Assembly: GCF_000427685.1 (NCBI RefSeq)
Contig: NZ_KE386573.1
Coordinates: 868,001 to 932,000, forward strand
Origin: Haloplanus natans DSM 17983
GTDB taxonomy: Archaea > Halobacteriota > Halobacteria > Halobacteriales > Haloferacaceae
Length of the DNA stretch: 64,000 nt
Direction: 5' to 3'
The notes under the pieces were generated by a model. That model was not told where the DNA came from and searched no databases. It was given only the letters and a program-made list of their open reading frames with translations. Position 1 is the first letter of the stretch, and the number at the start of each line of letters is the position of its first letter. Below are positions 18,685 to 27,635 of this stretch, in pieces. Position numbers and translations under genes: made by a program.

Positions 18685-20151
18685 ATGGACGATCCCCAAC
18701 TCGTCGGCATCGACCTGGGGACGGCGGGCGCGCGGACGACCGCCTACACCGCGTCGGGCGAAGTCGTCTTGAGCGGTCGGTCGGAGATCGACAACCACAC
18801 TATCGAAGAGTGGGAGCGTGCCCTCCGCTCGGCCGCGCTGTATCTTCCCTCGAAGCGGACGATCTGTTCGGTCGACAGCACCTCGGGGACCGTCGTCGCC
18901 GTCGACGCGACCGGCGACCCGGTGTTCGAGCCGTCTATGTACTACGAGTCGGCGCCGGAGCAGGCGGAGCGGCTCCGTTCGCTCGGCCCGGTACAGGAAC
19001 TGGCGGCGCGGGGGCTCTCGCTCTCGGCGACGAGCCCGCTCTCGAAGATCCTCCGACTCCGGGAGCGCCACCCCGACCGCTTCGAGTCGGTCGAGTGGCT
19101 GCTCAGCCCGACGACGTGGCTGCTCAACCGGCTCAAACACGAGGCTGAGGAGCGGTGGACGGACGTACGCACCGACTGGACGAACGCGCTCAAATTCGGC
19201 GCCGACATCACCCGGGACCCGCCGACGTGGTTCGAGCCGCTGTTCGATCGGGTCGACCTCCCGACGCATCTCCTCCCCGACATCGAGCCCCCGGGGACGT
19301 ACGTCGGCGTCGCGGCGAGCGAGTTCGCGGAGGACATCGGCCTCGGCGGCGCGGAGTTGTACCAGGGCATGACCGACGGTAACGCGTCGGCGCTCGCGGC
19401 CGGGGGACTGGAACCCGGCGACTACAACATCACCTGTGGGTCGACGAGCGTCGTGAAGTACGTCTCGGAGTCGATCAAACCCCACGACGCGCTCTACTAC
19501 CACCGCCACCCGATCGAGGGGTACTTCGCCGGCGCCGCCGCCCAGACCGGCGCCGTCTTCCGGTGGTTCTGTCGCACCGTCTTCGATTTCAGCGAGACGC
19601 GCGGGCTGGAACTCGCCCAGCGTGTCGCCCCCGGCGACGAGTACGAGATGATCCTCCAGGCCGACCGGAGCCCCTTCTTCGATCCGACGATGGGCAACTC
19701 CTTTTTCGGTATCTGGCCGGATAGCGACCTCTCGACCGAGGCGGTTCGCGGCAGGTTCCTCCGTGGCATCGCCACCGGCATCGCCCTCGCGGAGTACACG
19801 TACCTCCCGCTCCTCGAATCGCAGTTCGACACGGATATCGACCGCGTCCACCTCGTCAGCGGCGGGCGAGCGGGCGGCGACGACCCGGTGAGCTGGTGGA
19901 ACGAACTCCGGGCGTCGATCTGGAACCGCGAGACGGTGCAGATGGAGCCCCGTACCACGGTCGGCTCGCTGATTCCGGCGACGCTCTCGGCGGGCCTGTT
20001 CGACGACGTGAACGAGGCCAGCGACGCCCTCCTCCGCTCTCACGGGATGCTTGACTCCGACCCGACGCTCCGGGAGCGATACGCGGACGACCGCGAGTCT
20101 TTCACGGAGCGGTGGCGGGCCGTCAACGACTACTACGAGTCGTGGTACTGA
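18685..20151 (+). CDS. FGGY-family carbohydrate kinase (third, divergent)
   Basis: 488 residues from ATG 18685. The N-terminal motif is VGIDLGTAGARTTAY, then ICSVDSTSGTVVAVD and GMTDGNASALAAGGL, with a Ser/Gly-rich VHLVSGGRAGGDDPVSWWNELRA segment near the ATP site. It is much less similar to the other two kinases than they are to each other, so it is not a recent duplicate. It starts 47 nt after the aldolase stop and is probably co-transcribed with it. Kinase plus class II aldolase is the arrangement of fuculose/rhamnulose/ribulose-type pathways. Confidence 0.85.
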   Translation: MDDPQLVGIDLGTAGARTTAYTASGEVVLSGRSEIDNHTIEEWERALRSAALYLPSKRTICSVDSTSGTVVAVDATGDPVFEPSMYYESAPEQAERLRSLGPVQELAARGLSLSATSPLSKILRLRERHPDRFESVEWLLSPTTWLLNRLKHEAEERWTDVRTDWTNALKFGADITRDPPTWFEPLFDRVDLPTHLLPDIEPPGTYVGVAASEFAEDIGLGGAELYQGMTDGNASALAAGGLEPGDYNITCGSTSVVKYVSESIKPHDALYYHRHPIEGYFAGAAAQTGAVFRWFCRTVFDFSETRGLELAQRVAPGDEYEMILQADRSPFFDPTMGNSFFGIWPDSDLSTEAVRGRFLRGIATGIALAEYTYLPLLESQFDTDIDRVHLVSGGRAGGDDPVSWWNELRASIWNRETVQMEPRTTVGSLIPATLSAGLFDDVNEASDALLRSHGMLDSDPTLRERYADDRESFTERWRAVNDYYESWY

Positions 20152-20157
20152 CAGTCC

Positions 20158-20793
20158 TCACTCGCCCCCGGTGACCGACACCACCTGCAACAGCGAGTAG
20201 ACGGGGACGCCGGCGAGGCTGTCCACCCCGCGCTTGTCCACGAGGACGACGCAGGCAACGGGGTCGCCGCCGCGGGTGCGGACCGCCTCGATGGTCTCTT
20301 CCATCGTCGTGCCGCTCGTGATCGTGTCGTCGACGACGTAACACTCGCGGTTCCGGATGTCCGCGAAGTTCCGCGAGAACGACCCGCCGAGTTCGTCCAG
20401 TTCGCCCTCCTCCCAGTGGTGCTTGCTCGGCGTGTACGTACCGAGGTCGGTGTCGAGTTCGCGGGCGACGGTCGTCGCCAGCGGCGCGCCGGCCTTCTCG
20501 ATGCCGATGGTGAGGTCGACGGCCTCCCCCTGCTTCCCGAGGAGGTCGGCCATCGCCGCCCCCGCGTAGTGGAGACGGGTGCTGTCCCGGCCGAACGCGC
20601 TCCAGTCGACGTGGATGTCGCGTGGCTCCTCGTCGTCGGCCGCAGTCGCGGCCCGTGGACGACTGCCGCTTCGCTCGACCAGCCAACTCGCCGTCTCGCG
20701 AGAGACGTTCAACTCGTCGGCGATTTCGCCTTTCGTCAGCCCCCGCTCCGCGAGGTCCGCCGCGCTCTCGATGAGGTCGTCGACGTTTTTCAT
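20158..20793 (-). CDS. gfcR: Transcriptional regulator GfcR (HTH fused to phosphoribosyltransferase-like domain)
   Basis: 211 residues. Residues 1-50 form an HTH (ERGLTKGEIADELNVSRETA). Residues 60-211 are an orotate-phosphoribosyltransferase-like fold with the PRPP-binding motif CYVVDDTITSGTT. This combination is the haloarchaeal GfcR (earlier annotated as a PyrE homologue). From memory, GfcR in Haloferax volcanii activates sugar-degradation genes in response to a keto-deoxy-phosphogluconate-type effector. It is divergent from the aldehyde dehydrogenase gene and convergent with the kinase, which fits local control of the sugar locus. Confidence 0.85.
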   Translation of the reverse strand: MKNVDDLIESAADLAERGLTKGEIADELNVSRETASWLVERSGSRPRAATAADDEEPRDIHVDWSAFGRDSTRLHYAGAAMADLLGKQGEAVDLTIGIEKAGAPLATTVARELDTDLGTYTPSKHHWEEGELDELGGSFSRNFADIRNRECYVVDDTITSGTTMEETIEAVRTRGGDPVACVVLVDKRGVDSLAGVPVYSLLQVVSVTGGE

Positions 20794-20888
20794 GCCGGCC
20801 GTTCGCTCCCCGTCGGTATCGGCTTTTCCCCTGAATACTTTTTCGAACCAGAGTAAATTTTATTTCGGCACGGGTGGTAGGGGGTGTC

Positions 20889-22325
20889 ATGACAGTGACG
20901 ACAGCGACGACAGACGAATACGGACTCTACGTCGACGGGCAGTGGGTGTCGGGGGGCGACACCCTCGCCGTCGACGACCTGGCGGACGGTGGCGTGTTCG
21001 CGCGGGTCGCGACGGCGGACGAGCGACGGGTGGAGGCGGCCCTACACGCGGCGGCGCGTGCGGAGTCGGCGATGGCCGACGCTACGATCGTCGAGCGGAC
21101 GCGCTGGCTCGACGGAATCGCGGCCGCTATCGACGACCACGCGGACGAACTGGCCGAGGTCGTCGTCCGCGAGGCCGGCAAACCGATCGCGAGCGCCGAG
21201 AGCGAGGTGGCGGCGGCGGCCGAGCGCTTCCGCCGCGCCGCCGGCGAGGCCCGGGACGTGCAAGGCGAGTACGTCGAGGGGACGACCCCCGGTCACGAGG
21301 GGTGGAACGCCATCGTCGAGCCCCGACCGGTGGGAACGGTACTCTGTATCGCTCCCTACAACTACCCGCTGGCGACGACGGCGCTCCAGGTGGCGCCCGC
21401 ACTCGCGGCGGGCAACAGCGTCCTCCTGAAGCCCTCGTCGAAGACGCCGGTCTGTGCGATGGTCCTCGCTCGACTGATCGACGACGCGGTCGATCTGCCG
21501 GACGGCGGGTTCAATGTCCTCCCCGGCCCGTCTTCGACCATCGGAGACGCCCTCGCGGGCGACGACCGGATCGACGCCATCGCCATGACCGGCTCCTCAG
21601 CGGCCGGGGAACGCGTCGCCCGCGAGAGCGGCATGGTCACGCTCCACATGGAACTCGGGGGGAACGCCCCGGCCATCGTCTTCCCCGACGCCGACCTCGT
21701 GGCCGCCGCAGCCGACTGTGCGAAGGGTTCGTTCAAGTTCGCCGGGCAGCGCTGCTCGGCGATCAGTCGAATCCTCGCCCACGAGTCGGTCCACGACGAC
21801 CTGGTGGATCGGCTAGCGGCCGATGTCGACGACTGGCAGCCCGGACCGTTGTTCGATCACGACACCGCGGTCGGGCCGCTCATCACCGAGGACCACGCCG
21901 CGTGGGTCGCCGAACTCGTGACCGACGCGGTCGACCGCGGGGCGACCCTCGTCGCCGGCGGGGAGCGAGACGGCCGGCGGTTCGAGCCGACCCTCCTCGC
22001 CGACGTTCCCCGGGACGCCCGAATCCTGTACGAGGAGCAGTTCGGCCCCGTCGCGGCCGTCACGCCCATCAGCTCCGAGGCTGACGCCCTCGATCTGGCG
22101 AACGCCGACGACCTCGGCCTCGACGTGTCGGTGTTCACCGCCGACCGCGACCGGGCGATGCGCGTCGCGGAGGCGGTCGACGCCGGCGCCGTCCGGATCA
22201 ACGGCGCGCCGAGTCACGGGTTGGGCGATATCCCCTTCGGCGGCGTCGGCGCGTCCGGCATCGGCCGCGAGGGCCTCGGCTACACCATCGAGGAGTTCCT
22301 CACGACGAAAAGCATCGTGTTGTGA
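20889..22325 (+). CDS. NAD(P)-dependent aldehyde dehydrogenase, candidate non-phosphorylating GAPDH
   Basis: 478 residues from ATG 20889; TATA-like TAAATTTTATT lies upstream at about 20852-20863. Catalytic Cys289 lies in FAGQRCSAISR, general-base Glu255 in HMELGGNAP, and the oxyanion Asn in IAPYNYPL. The cofactor segment is LLKPSSKTP. AGQRC(S/D)AISR and the PYNYPL variant resemble archaeal GAPN more than general betaine/succinate aldehyde dehydrogenases. GAPN oxidises glyceraldehyde 3-phosphate directly to 3-phosphoglycerate. Divergence from gfcR supports a place in central sugar degradation. Substrate assignment is moderate. Confidence 0.8.
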   Translation: MTVTTATTDEYGLYVDGQWVSGGDTLAVDDLADGGVFARVATADERRVEAALHAAARAESAMADATIVERTRWLDGIAAAIDDHADELAEVVVREAGKPIASAESEVAAAAERFRRAAGEARDVQGEYVEGTTPGHEGWNAIVEPRPVGTVLCIAPYNYPLATTALQVAPALAAGNSVLLKPSSKTPVCAMVLARLIDDAVDLPDGGFNVLPGPSSTIGDALAGDDRIDAIAMTGSSAAGERVARESGMVTLHMELGGNAPAIVFPDADLVAAAADCAKGSFKFAGQRCSAISRILAHESVHDDLVDRLAADVDDWQPGPLFDHDTAVGPLITEDHAAWVAELVTDAVDRGATLVAGGERDGRRFEPTLLADVPRDARILYEEQFGPVAAVTPISSEADALDLANADDLGLDVSVFTADRDRAMRVAEAVDAGAVRINGAPSHGLGDIPFGGVGASGIGREGLGYTIEEFLTTKSIVL

Positions 22326-22389
22326 GGGAGTGCTTGCCGGGGCTATCCCTGCCGTTCCCCGTCACACAACGTCGGGGCGGTGAGCAGCC

Positions 22390-23133
22390 ATGAACCGACA
22401 CGTGCTCGCCCCCATCGGGACGGCGCTCGACCGCGTCGCCGACGAGCGAGCGGAGGTCGAGGCCGAACGCGACGCGTTCGCGGCCTTCGTCGCTCGCGTC
22501 GAGACGTGTCCGGCCCGATCCGAGCCGAGCGTGACGGCACCCGACCCCACGGCGAGGCTCCGGACGACGGGGCTCGGCGCCGACGTCAACCGCACGGCAA
22601 GACTGCGACGGGCCTACCGCGAGACGGTGATGGCCGTCGATCACTACGACGCCGTCTACGGCGAATCGTTGCCCGTCAACGTCGCCTCCGAGTTCGGTGT
22701 GGACGTGGCGACGGCGCTGTGTCAAACCGTCCCGTTCACGTCCGCGCTCAAGGGGACGCTCTCCGACGCCGCGACGACTGCCCAGGCGGAACGCGAGCGG
22801 TTCGACGAGATACTCCGACGGGAGCGACGGTCGCTCGCCGACGCCGAATCCGCCCTCGACGACGTCGTCACCGCCATCCGTCGCCGTTCTACCGACCATC
22901 CGGACGATGCGACGACCCCATCCCTGGCCGAACTGGAACGGCGCTGTGACCGCATCGGCACCGAGCGCCAACGGGCCGTCCAGCGCCAGCGACGGTTCTC
23001 CCGCGAAGGGGACGCCCTCTACGAGTACCTCTACGGCGACCAGTCGTGGACGTACCCCGTCCTGTCGGCCGTCGCGACGCTGGGCGAGGACCTCTCGGCG
23101 ATGCGTGACGGGGCGTCCGACGGCGCTCGGTAG
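22390..23133 (+). CDS. Haloarchaeal coiled-coil protein of unknown function (DUF7260-like)
   Basis: 247 residues, rich in charged residues, with two long helical stretches (residues 15-45 and 120-215) predicted as coiled coil. No signal peptide or membrane segment is seen. RLRRAYRETVMAVDHYDAVYGE and LCQTVPFTSALKG resemble, from memory, the haloarchaeal DUF7260 family. It starts 65 bp after the aldehyde dehydrogenase stop and might be co-transcribed. No function can be inferred. Confidence 0.65.
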   Translation: MNRHVLAPIGTALDRVADERAEVEAERDAFAAFVARVETCPARSEPSVTAPDPTARLRTTGLGADVNRTARLRRAYRETVMAVDHYDAVYGESLPVNVASEFGVDVATALCQTVPFTSALKGTLSDAATTAQAERERFDEILRRERRSLADAESALDDVVTAIRRRSTDHPDDATTPSLAELERRCDRIGTERQRAVQRQRRFSREGDALYEYLYGDQSWTYPVLSAVATLGEDLSAMRDGASDGAR

Positions 23134-23428
23134 CGCATCATATCAGTTTCAAAAACTGTATCGAAAATATATGTCATTGACGACGACCGCTTCGATCGAA
23201 TCGAACGTAAACGCGTTTTATCGCTACTTTGGGGACTATCGTTCGAAAACACGTTGGCTTGGTCGAACCGACCGCTTCTGACCTCTCCAATCTTGGAATT
23301 TCTCTATAGAGTGGCCGAGTACGTCAAAAACAAATGTCTCGGCATCGACGTTCGTGTCGGCCGACTAAATTTCGAGTTCATGGTAAAAAAGCAGATATAA
23401 ACGTGGACAAACACGTAGGCGGATCGGC

Positions 23429-23896
23429 CTAGTCGGCGGCGACGCTCGGCGCCGCGCCGTCGACGACCGTCTCGGGGAGCGTCTCGAGGTAGTCGTCGAG
23501 ATCGAGGGCGAACGCGGCGTCGGTCCCGAGGTCGAGCCAAGAAAACGAGAACTCCGTGCCGCGTTCGGGGCCGGCGCCGGTGACGGTGTGCGTCCACGCG
23601 TCGCGGGGTTCGTGAACGGGTGCGTGGTAGAAGTGGCGCACGTACCGCTTCGGCGGCGATTCGCGGCGGGTCCACACGTCGGTAACGAGGTGGTCGACCC
23701 CCCCGAACGTCGCCAGGCCGCTCTCCTCGACGGCCTCGCGGTACATCGCCTCGCGTGGCGTCTCTCCCGGTTCGACGGTCCCTTTCGGTATCTGTAGGCC
23801 ATCGTGGGTCGGCCCCTCGAACACCAACACCTCCGACCCGTTTCGGGTGATGTAGGCACATACTTTCTGGACGTACGTCACATCCTGTGCTATCAT
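23429..23896 (-). CDS. NUDIX hydrolase
   Basis: 155 residues. A complete Nudix box runs from residue 39 to 61: GTVEPGETPREA then MYREAVEESGL, with the metal-binding REAVEE glutamates. Members hydrolyse nucleoside diphosphates linked to other groups, or capped RNA. IPKGTVEPGE is the common form in house-cleaning or dinucleoside polyphosphate enzymes. It stands alone between two AT-richer intergenic stretches. The substrate cannot be predicted. Confidence 0.9.
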   Translation of the reverse strand: MIAQDVTYVQKVCAYITRNGSEVLVFEGPTHDGLQIPKGTVEPGETPREAMYREAVEESGLATFGGVDHLVTDVWTRRESPPKRYVRHFYHAPVHEPRDAWTHTVTGAGPERGTEFSFSWLDLGTDAAFALDLDDYLETLPETVVDGAAPSVAAD

Positions 23897-24688
23897 ACTC
23901 TACGTCTGTCGGAGTCACACGTATAGTCGTGTTCATATATGATCCTATAGGTGTTCTAGTTCGACATTCGAGACGACTCGGAGCGAATCGTTGTTCTCCG
24001 ATATATCGGTTTCAGTTACTGTTTTAATTTTTTATATGAAGGTGGCCGATTTCGACGGCACGCCCGACGACGAGCGAGGCCGACGGTTCGCGGGTCCCGG
24101 AACGTCGACGCCGTCGAAACCGGCCTCTTCGAACGAACTCGTTCCGGTTTACACGGGTAAATCGCCGCCGGAAAGATATCGACGTAGGGGGGTCCGGAAC
24201 CAGGGACTGCGATTTCGGTATCGTCCGTGGGTCGTTTCCCTCACACGTCGGTAAATCTGGCTTTCCGACGTGTATTCGAATGGGAAGAATGTCCAAACTA
24301 ACGGATTTTATATATGTTTGCGTGGGGGTCGGAACGCCCTCCTCCTCCTCGATAATATAACGAGCTTATTTCTGTTATTCGACTGTGTGTTCGGTCGACG
24401 GACCGGTTGCCGATCGTGTCGACGTTCGGTCGTGTCGCACGCGGCGTGTCCACGTTCGCGGTGGTCGGTGCGGCGGCGTCGAGCGTCCGTATTCGAAATA
24501 GTCGGAATACTCCGTGTCGACCGTCCCCTGTTCCGCGGTCGGAGGGCTTGAGACACACCAACACCCGATGACACTTCGACTATTTCGAATCGGCGCCGGG
24601 ACTGGGCTGCGATGGCGTCCGAACGCGTCCGGTTCCGACCCTCCGAAATATCCGGAACTATAATGACGGTTCGACGCATGGCAATCGT
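23897..24688. other. AT-richer intergenic region without a gene
   Basis: About 790 bp between the divergent NUDIX and IclR genes. Short frames here have no haloarchaeal codon bias. It contains AT-rich promoter-like patches (23925-24050, 24300-24380) and the inverted repeat listed separately. Confidence 0.5.
24491..24590. repeat. 14-bp perfect inverted repeat upstream of an IclR gene
   Basis: ATTCGAAATAGTCG (24491-24504) and CGACTATTTCGAAT (24577-24590) are exact complements separated by 72 bp. They lie 100-200 bp before the IclR start at 24689. They could be paired operator sites or ends of a small inserted element. Confidence 0.6.
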
Positions 24689-25456
24689 ATGGCTTCGACG
24701 CAACCGCTCAAATCACTCTGTCGGGCCAATCGTATCGTCCAGCGACTCATCGAGTTGGGGACAGCGTCGGTGAGCGAGTTGGCCGACGAATTCGATATGC
24801 CGCTCAGTACGACCTACGAGTACGTGAACACGCTCGAGAAGATCGACTACATCAGAAAGCAGTCCGACGGGCGGTACTGTGTCGGGTCGGCGTTCCTCGA
24901 GATGGGGAACCAGGCTCGCCGTAACCACGCAGTGTACAACGTCGCGGAGCCGGAGATCCGTCGACTGGCCGAAGAGACCGGTGAATTTGCCGGACTGATG
25001 ATCGAGGAGGACGACCTCGGCGTCCTGTTCTCGATGAAGAAGGGTGACAAGGTGAAACGGCTCAAGGTCAACCGGACGTATCCGGGCGTCAAGACCCGAC
25101 TACACACGACTGCGTTCGGCAAGGCGATTCTCGCACAACTCTCCGACGCCGAAATACGGGACGTGGTCGAGCAGTACGGGCTTCACCCGCGGACGGAGAA
25201 CACGATCACGCAACTCGACTCGCTTCTCGAGGAGATGGAACGGACCCGTGAGCGCGGCGTCGCCTTCGACGATCAGGAGTGTTTCGAGGGGATGCGAGGC
25301 ATCGGGGTCCCGATTACGGACCGATCGGACACGGTCCTCGCCGGTATCGCGCTGTACGGCCCGCCGACCCGTCTCGACGACGAGGCGTTTTTCGACGAGT
25401 ATCCGTCCCTGGTGCAGGAGTACGGGAACGTGATCAGGGGCAACCTCGAGTACTAG
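24689..25456 (+). CDS. IclR-family transcriptional regulator
   Basis: 255 residues. HTH in residues 10-70 (TASVSELADEFDMPLSTTYE). The effector domain follows, with HTTAFGKAILAQL, RERGVAFDDQECFEGM and LAGIALYGPPTRLDDE. It is upstream of, and in the same orientation as, the E1 alpha/E1 beta/AcoX genes, 131 bp away. It probably regulates that 2-oxoacid dehydrogenase-type operon. The operon has its own TATA box, so the regulator is probably transcribed separately. Confidence 0.9.
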   Translation: MASTQPLKSLCRANRIVQRLIELGTASVSELADEFDMPLSTTYEYVNTLEKIDYIRKQSDGRYCVGSAFLEMGNQARRNHAVYNVAEPEIRRLAEETGEFAGLMIEEDDLGVLFSMKKGDKVKRLKVNRTYPGVKTRLHTTAFGKAILAQLSDAEIRDVVEQYGLHPRTENTITQLDSLLEEMERTRERGVAFDDQECFEGMRGIGVPITDRSDTVLAGIALYGPPTRLDDEAFFDEYPSLVQEYGNVIRGNLEY

Positions 25457-25546
25457 CGCGCCGGTCCGTCGACGCGTATTCCACCGTCGCTGGCCGGTTC
25501 GAGCCCCACGATTCGACGATTCCCGAGTGGTATTACACGAAAAATC

Positions 25547-25559
25547 GATACTATTATGA
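25547..25559 (+). promoter_or_regulatory. TATA box of the E1 alpha operon
   Basis: GATACTATTATGA is centred about 35 nt before ATG 25588. The ATG starts a protein that aligns with E1 alpha from its first residues, consistent with a very short leader. Confidence 0.5.
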
Positions 25560-25587
25560 GCTATTCACTGCAATTCGGGTCCGAGGC

Positions 25588-26634
25588 ATGGCAGACTATA
25601 CCATAGATACGGCTGACGGACGACTCGAAGCGTTGCGCCGGATGTTGACGATTCGGGAGTTCGACACGACGGCGGGCGAGTACTTCGCGGACGGGGAAAT
25701 TCCGGGATTCGTCCACCTCTACATCGGCGAGGAAGCCGTCGGTGTCGGTGCGTGTGCCGCGCTGGAGCCCGACGATTACATCGCCAGCACCCACCGTGGT
25801 CACGGCCACTGCATCGCCAAGGGGCTCGATCCCAAGCTCATGATGGCCGAACTGTTCGGCAAGGCCGACGGTTACTGTAACGGTAAAGGCGGCTCGATGC
25901 ACATCGCCGACGTCGACGCCGGGATGCTCGGTGCGAACGGTATCGTCGGTGCGGGACCGCCGATGGCGACCGGCGCGGCGCTCACCATCGACTATCAGGA
26001 CCGCGACCAAGTCGCGCTCGGATTCCTCGGTGACGGGGCGGTCGCGCAGGGACAGGTCCACGAAGCCATCAACCTGGCGTCGACGTGGGATCTCCCGGCC
26101 ATCTTCCTCGTCGAGAACAACCAGTACGGGGAGGCGACTCCGGTCGACAAACAGCACAACGCCGACAACCTCAGCGACACCGCCCAGGCGTACGACATCC
26201 CCGGCATCACCGTCGACGGGATGGACGTCACTGCCGTCGCCGAAGCGGTCGAGGAGGCGCGCAAACGCGCTCGGGCCGGCGACGGTCCGACGCTCATCGA
26301 AGCCGAGACGTACCGCTACCGAGGCCACTACGAAGGCGACGAACAGCCCTACCGTGACGAGGCGGAGATCGAGCGCTGGAAGCAGCGAGACGCCATCGAG
26401 TCGTTCAAAAAGCGCCTCGTCGACCGCGGCGAACTCACCGAGGACGAGTTCGAGGAGCTACGGGCCGACGTCGAAGCGACCATCGCCGACGCCGTCGACT
26501 ACGCACAGGAGGCCGACCTCCCCGCGCCCGAGGAGGCGTACGACGACATGTTCGGCGAATCGGTACCCGAAATCGAGCAGTTCGCGGCCCGTCCACGGAC
26601 CGACGGCGGGAACCGCGGAGGTGACTCCCGATGA
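25588..26634 (+). CDS. 2-oxoacid/acetoin dehydrogenase E1 component, alpha subunit
   Basis: 348 residues from ATG 25588. The thiamine-diphosphate motif is LGFLGDGAVAQGQVHEAINL followed by LVENNQYG. STHRGHGHCIAKG and KGGSMHI are typical of the PdhA/AcoA group. TPVDKQHNADNLSDTAQAY matches the acetoin/pyruvate type more than branched-chain enzymes. It decarboxylates a 2-oxoacid (or cleaves acetoin) together with the beta subunit. The stop overlaps the next start by 4 bp (ATGA). The AcoX neighbour favours acetoin or a related diketone as substrate, but this is inference. Confidence 0.9.
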   Translation: MADYTIDTADGRLEALRRMLTIREFDTTAGEYFADGEIPGFVHLYIGEEAVGVGACAALEPDDYIASTHRGHGHCIAKGLDPKLMMAELFGKADGYCNGKGGSMHIADVDAGMLGANGIVGAGPPMATGAALTIDYQDRDQVALGFLGDGAVAQGQVHEAINLASTWDLPAIFLVENNQYGEATPVDKQHNADNLSDTAQAYDIPGITVDGMDVTAVAEAVEEARKRARAGDGPTLIEAETYRYRGHYEGDEQPYRDEAEIERWKQRDAIESFKKRLVDRGELTEDEFEELRADVEATIADAVDYAQEADLPAPEEAYDDMFGESVPEIEQFAARPRTDGGNRGGDSR

Positions 26635-27635
26635 CGGCGCAGGCCAGTCTCGATCAGGAACAGACCGAGACGATGACGGTGCGAGAGGCGATTCGGCTGG
26701 CGCTCCGGGAGGAACTCCGCCGCGACGAGGACGTCTACGTCATGGGCGAGGACGTGGGCCTGTTCGGGGGCGTCCTCGAAGTGACCGGCGACCTCTTCGA
26801 GGAGTTCGGCGAGGAGCGGGTTCGGGATACACCCATCGCGGAGGCGGGATTCATGGGCGCCGCGACGGGTGCGGCCGCGACGGGCACCCGACCGGTCGTC
26901 GAACTCATGTTCAGCGACTTCATGGGCGTCTCGATGGAACAGATCATGAATCAGATGGCGAAGATGCGGTACATGTTCGGCGGGAAGACGGAGATGCCCG
27001 TCACCGTCCGCACCACCGAGGGCGGGGGGATGGGCGCCGCCAGCCAACACTCCGGCACCGTCCACGCCTGGATCGCCCACTTCCCCGGGCTCAAGGCCGT
27101 TGCACCCGGGACTCCCGCGAGTGCGAAAGGTCTCACCAAGGCCGCCATCCGCTCGAACGATCCCGTGTTCGTCTTCGAGAACAAGATGATCTACGAACGG
27201 AGCGGTGAGGTGCCGACCGACCCCGACTTCACCGTCCCGATCGGTGAGGCGGCCATCGAGCGCGAGGGCGAGGACGTGACCGTCGTCGCCACCCAGCGCC
27301 TGGTTGGCGAATCGCTGGAGACGGCCGAGAGCCTCGCGGGCGATGTCGATGTCGAGGTGATCGATCCGCGCTCGCTGTACCCGCTCGACACCGACACCAT
27401 CGTCGAGAGCGTCCAGAAGACCGGACGGCTCGTGGTCGCCGACGAGAGCCCACTCTCTTACGGCATCCACGCCGAAGTCGCGACCCGGACGATGGAGAAC
27501 GCGTTCTTCAGCCTCGACGCGCCGATCCAGCGGGTCGGAACGCCGGATACGCATATGCCGTTCAGCCCGCCGCTCGAACAGGAAGTCCTGCCCAACGGCG
27601 AGGACGTCCGCGAGGCGGTCGAGCGGATCGCCTGA
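26631..27635 (+). CDS. 2-oxoacid/acetoin dehydrogenase E1 component, beta subunit
   Basis: 334 residues. MTVREAIRLALREELRRDE and GEDVGLFGGV open the thiamine-binding domain. DTPIAEAGFMGAATGAA, GGGMGAASQHS and DPRSLYPLDTD are conserved beta-subunit segments. It forms the alpha2beta2 E1 with the preceding gene. ATG 26631 overlaps the alpha stop. The last base of its stop is the first base of the next ATG (27635). Confidence 0.92.
   Translation: MTAQASLDQEQTETMTVREAIRLALREELRRDEDVYVMGEDVGLFGGVLEVTGDLFEEFGEERVRDTPIAEAGFMGAATGAAATGTRPVVELMFSDFMGVSMEQIMNQMAKMRYMFGGKTEMPVTVRTTEGGGMGAASQHSGTVHAWIAHFPGLKAVAPGTPASAKGLTKAAIRSNDPVFVFENKMIYERSGEVPTDPDFTVPIGEAAIEREGEDVTVVATQRLVGESLETAESLAGDVDVEVIDPRSLYPLDTDTIVESVQKTGRLVVADESPLSYGIHAEVATRTMENAFFSLDAPIQRVGTPDTHMPFSPPLEQEVLPNGEDVREAVERIA

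Noticed and set aside
20579-22084. 501-codon frame overlapping gfcR and the aldehyde dehydrogenase
   Set aside because: It is an arginine/glycine-rich out-of-frame translation of the aldehyde dehydrogenase gene, which has intact catalytic motifs in its own frame.
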